From JBFFSQ01 sp041572275 (lineage in GTDB: Bacteria > Pseudomonadota > Gammaproteobacteria > SZUA-229), in the NCBI GenBank assembly GCA_041572275.1, contig JBFFSQ010000170.1, forward strand, positions 1 through 6,598: a stretch of 6,598 bases of DNA, read 5' to 3'. Shown piece by piece: positions 6,437 through 6,598 of this stretch. The notes beneath the pieces were generated by a model. It ran no database searches and had not been told where the DNA came from. It was given only the letters and a program-made list of their open reading frames with translations. Each line of letters opens with the position of its first letter. Positions within the stretch are counted from its first letter, which is position 1. A program made the translations under genes and the position numbers.

Positions 6437-6493
6437 GCTTATTGCGCTGAATCATCACCCTGTATAGCCAATAGCGATATATTTTTAATAAGC
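6437..6493 (+). repeat. Inverted repeat in the pcm-dehydrogenase gap
   Basis: GCTTATT (6437-6443) and AATAAGC (6487-6493) are exact reverse complements 43 bases apart; CGCT (6445-6448) and AGCG (6473-6476) nest inside. A long imperfect hairpin is possible. There is no GC-rich stem with a following U-run, so it is not a typical terminator. The 6406-6516 gap otherwise holds no gene; TATATT at 6478-6483 lacks a convincing -35. Confidence 0.3.
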
Positions 6494-6519
6494 ACTCACC
6501 TGATGACAGGGAGTAAATG

Positions 6520-6598
6520 ATGGAAGATGTCTTCAAATTTGCCGATGATCTGGGCCCATTAAAGGTCATCCATGTCTACGAACCTTCAGTTAACCTCA
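6520..6598 (+). CDS. Glu/Leu/Phe/Val dehydrogenase family, N-terminal fragment (runs off right edge)
   Basis: Only 26 codons are present: MEDVFKFADDLGPLKVIHVY followed by EPSVNL. The pattern F-FAD-LGP-KVIHVYEP is the usual opening of bacterial NAD(P)-dependent amino acid dehydrogenases of this superfamily, which oxidatively deaminate an amino acid to the 2-oxo acid. Substrate choice (glutamate, leucine, valine or phenylalanine) depends on residues outside the window. GGGAG (6509-6513) is six bases before ATG 6520 and only three before the adjacent ATG 6517, so the second is preferred. It is separated from pcm by about 114 bases and may have its own promoter. Confidence 0.65.
   Translation, partial: MEDVFKFADDLGPLKVIHVYEPSVNL

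Noticed and set aside
6458..6511. CCCTGT/ACAGGG pairing that could cover the dehydrogenase ribosome binding site
   Set aside because: Only six base pairs over a long loop, with no extension on either side; expected by chance.
6406..6516. Intrinsic terminator after pcm
   Set aside because: No GC-rich hairpin followed by a U-run; only a wide AT-rich inverted repeat is present, reported separately.

Overview
The window looks like a chromosomal stretch from a mesophilic Proteobacterium, most likely a gammaproteobacterium. Base composition is roughly balanced, Shine-Dalgarno sites are good, and the genes sit in tight operon-like runs. The assignment is an inference from protein family types; no rRNA or tRNA is present to anchor it. 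No mobile element, CRISPR array or RNA gene is visible.

Left arm (1-1148, minus strand): the N-terminal part of a Lon-related AAA+ ATPase/protease runs off the left edge. Upstream of it, on the same strand, is a 188-residue ribosome hibernation factor (HPF/RaiA fold) fused to a C-terminal cold-shock-like domain, with a near-perfect ribosome binding site. A stem-loop with a homopolymer loop lies between the two.

Divergent control region (1149-1420): it separates the hibernation factor from the chaperone operon on the plus strand. It holds a heat-shock (sigma-32-like) promoter candidate overlapping a sigma-70-like candidate, an inverted repeat in the hibernation-gene leader, and a pyrimidine tract that could pair with the chaperone ribosome binding site.

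Right arm (1421-6405, plus strand): four closely packed genes encode an Hsp70 (DnaK), a class A Hsp40 (DnaJ), a short archaeal/Thermotoga-type S-adenosylhomocysteine hydrolase, and a protein-L-isoaspartate O-methyltransferase (Pcm). Gaps are 12, 2 and 18 bases, so a single transcript is likely. The start of a Glu/Leu/Phe/Val dehydrogenase-family gene follows after about 114 bases and runs off the right edge.

The genes make sense together as a protein-maintenance locus. Hsp70/Hsp40 refold proteins, Pcm methylates isoaspartyl residues in aged proteins using SAM, the hydrolase removes the inhibitory product SAH, the Lon-related protein may degrade failures, and HPF protects idle ribosomes. The DnaK lacks the roughly 24-residue ATPase-domain insert typical of Gram-negative DnaK and has sequence features recalled from archaeal DnaK. 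It is therefore probably a second, specialised Hsp70 rather than the housekeeping one; no grpE or hrcA is in view. Each family is known; what is worth checking is the combination and the possible mixed ancestry.
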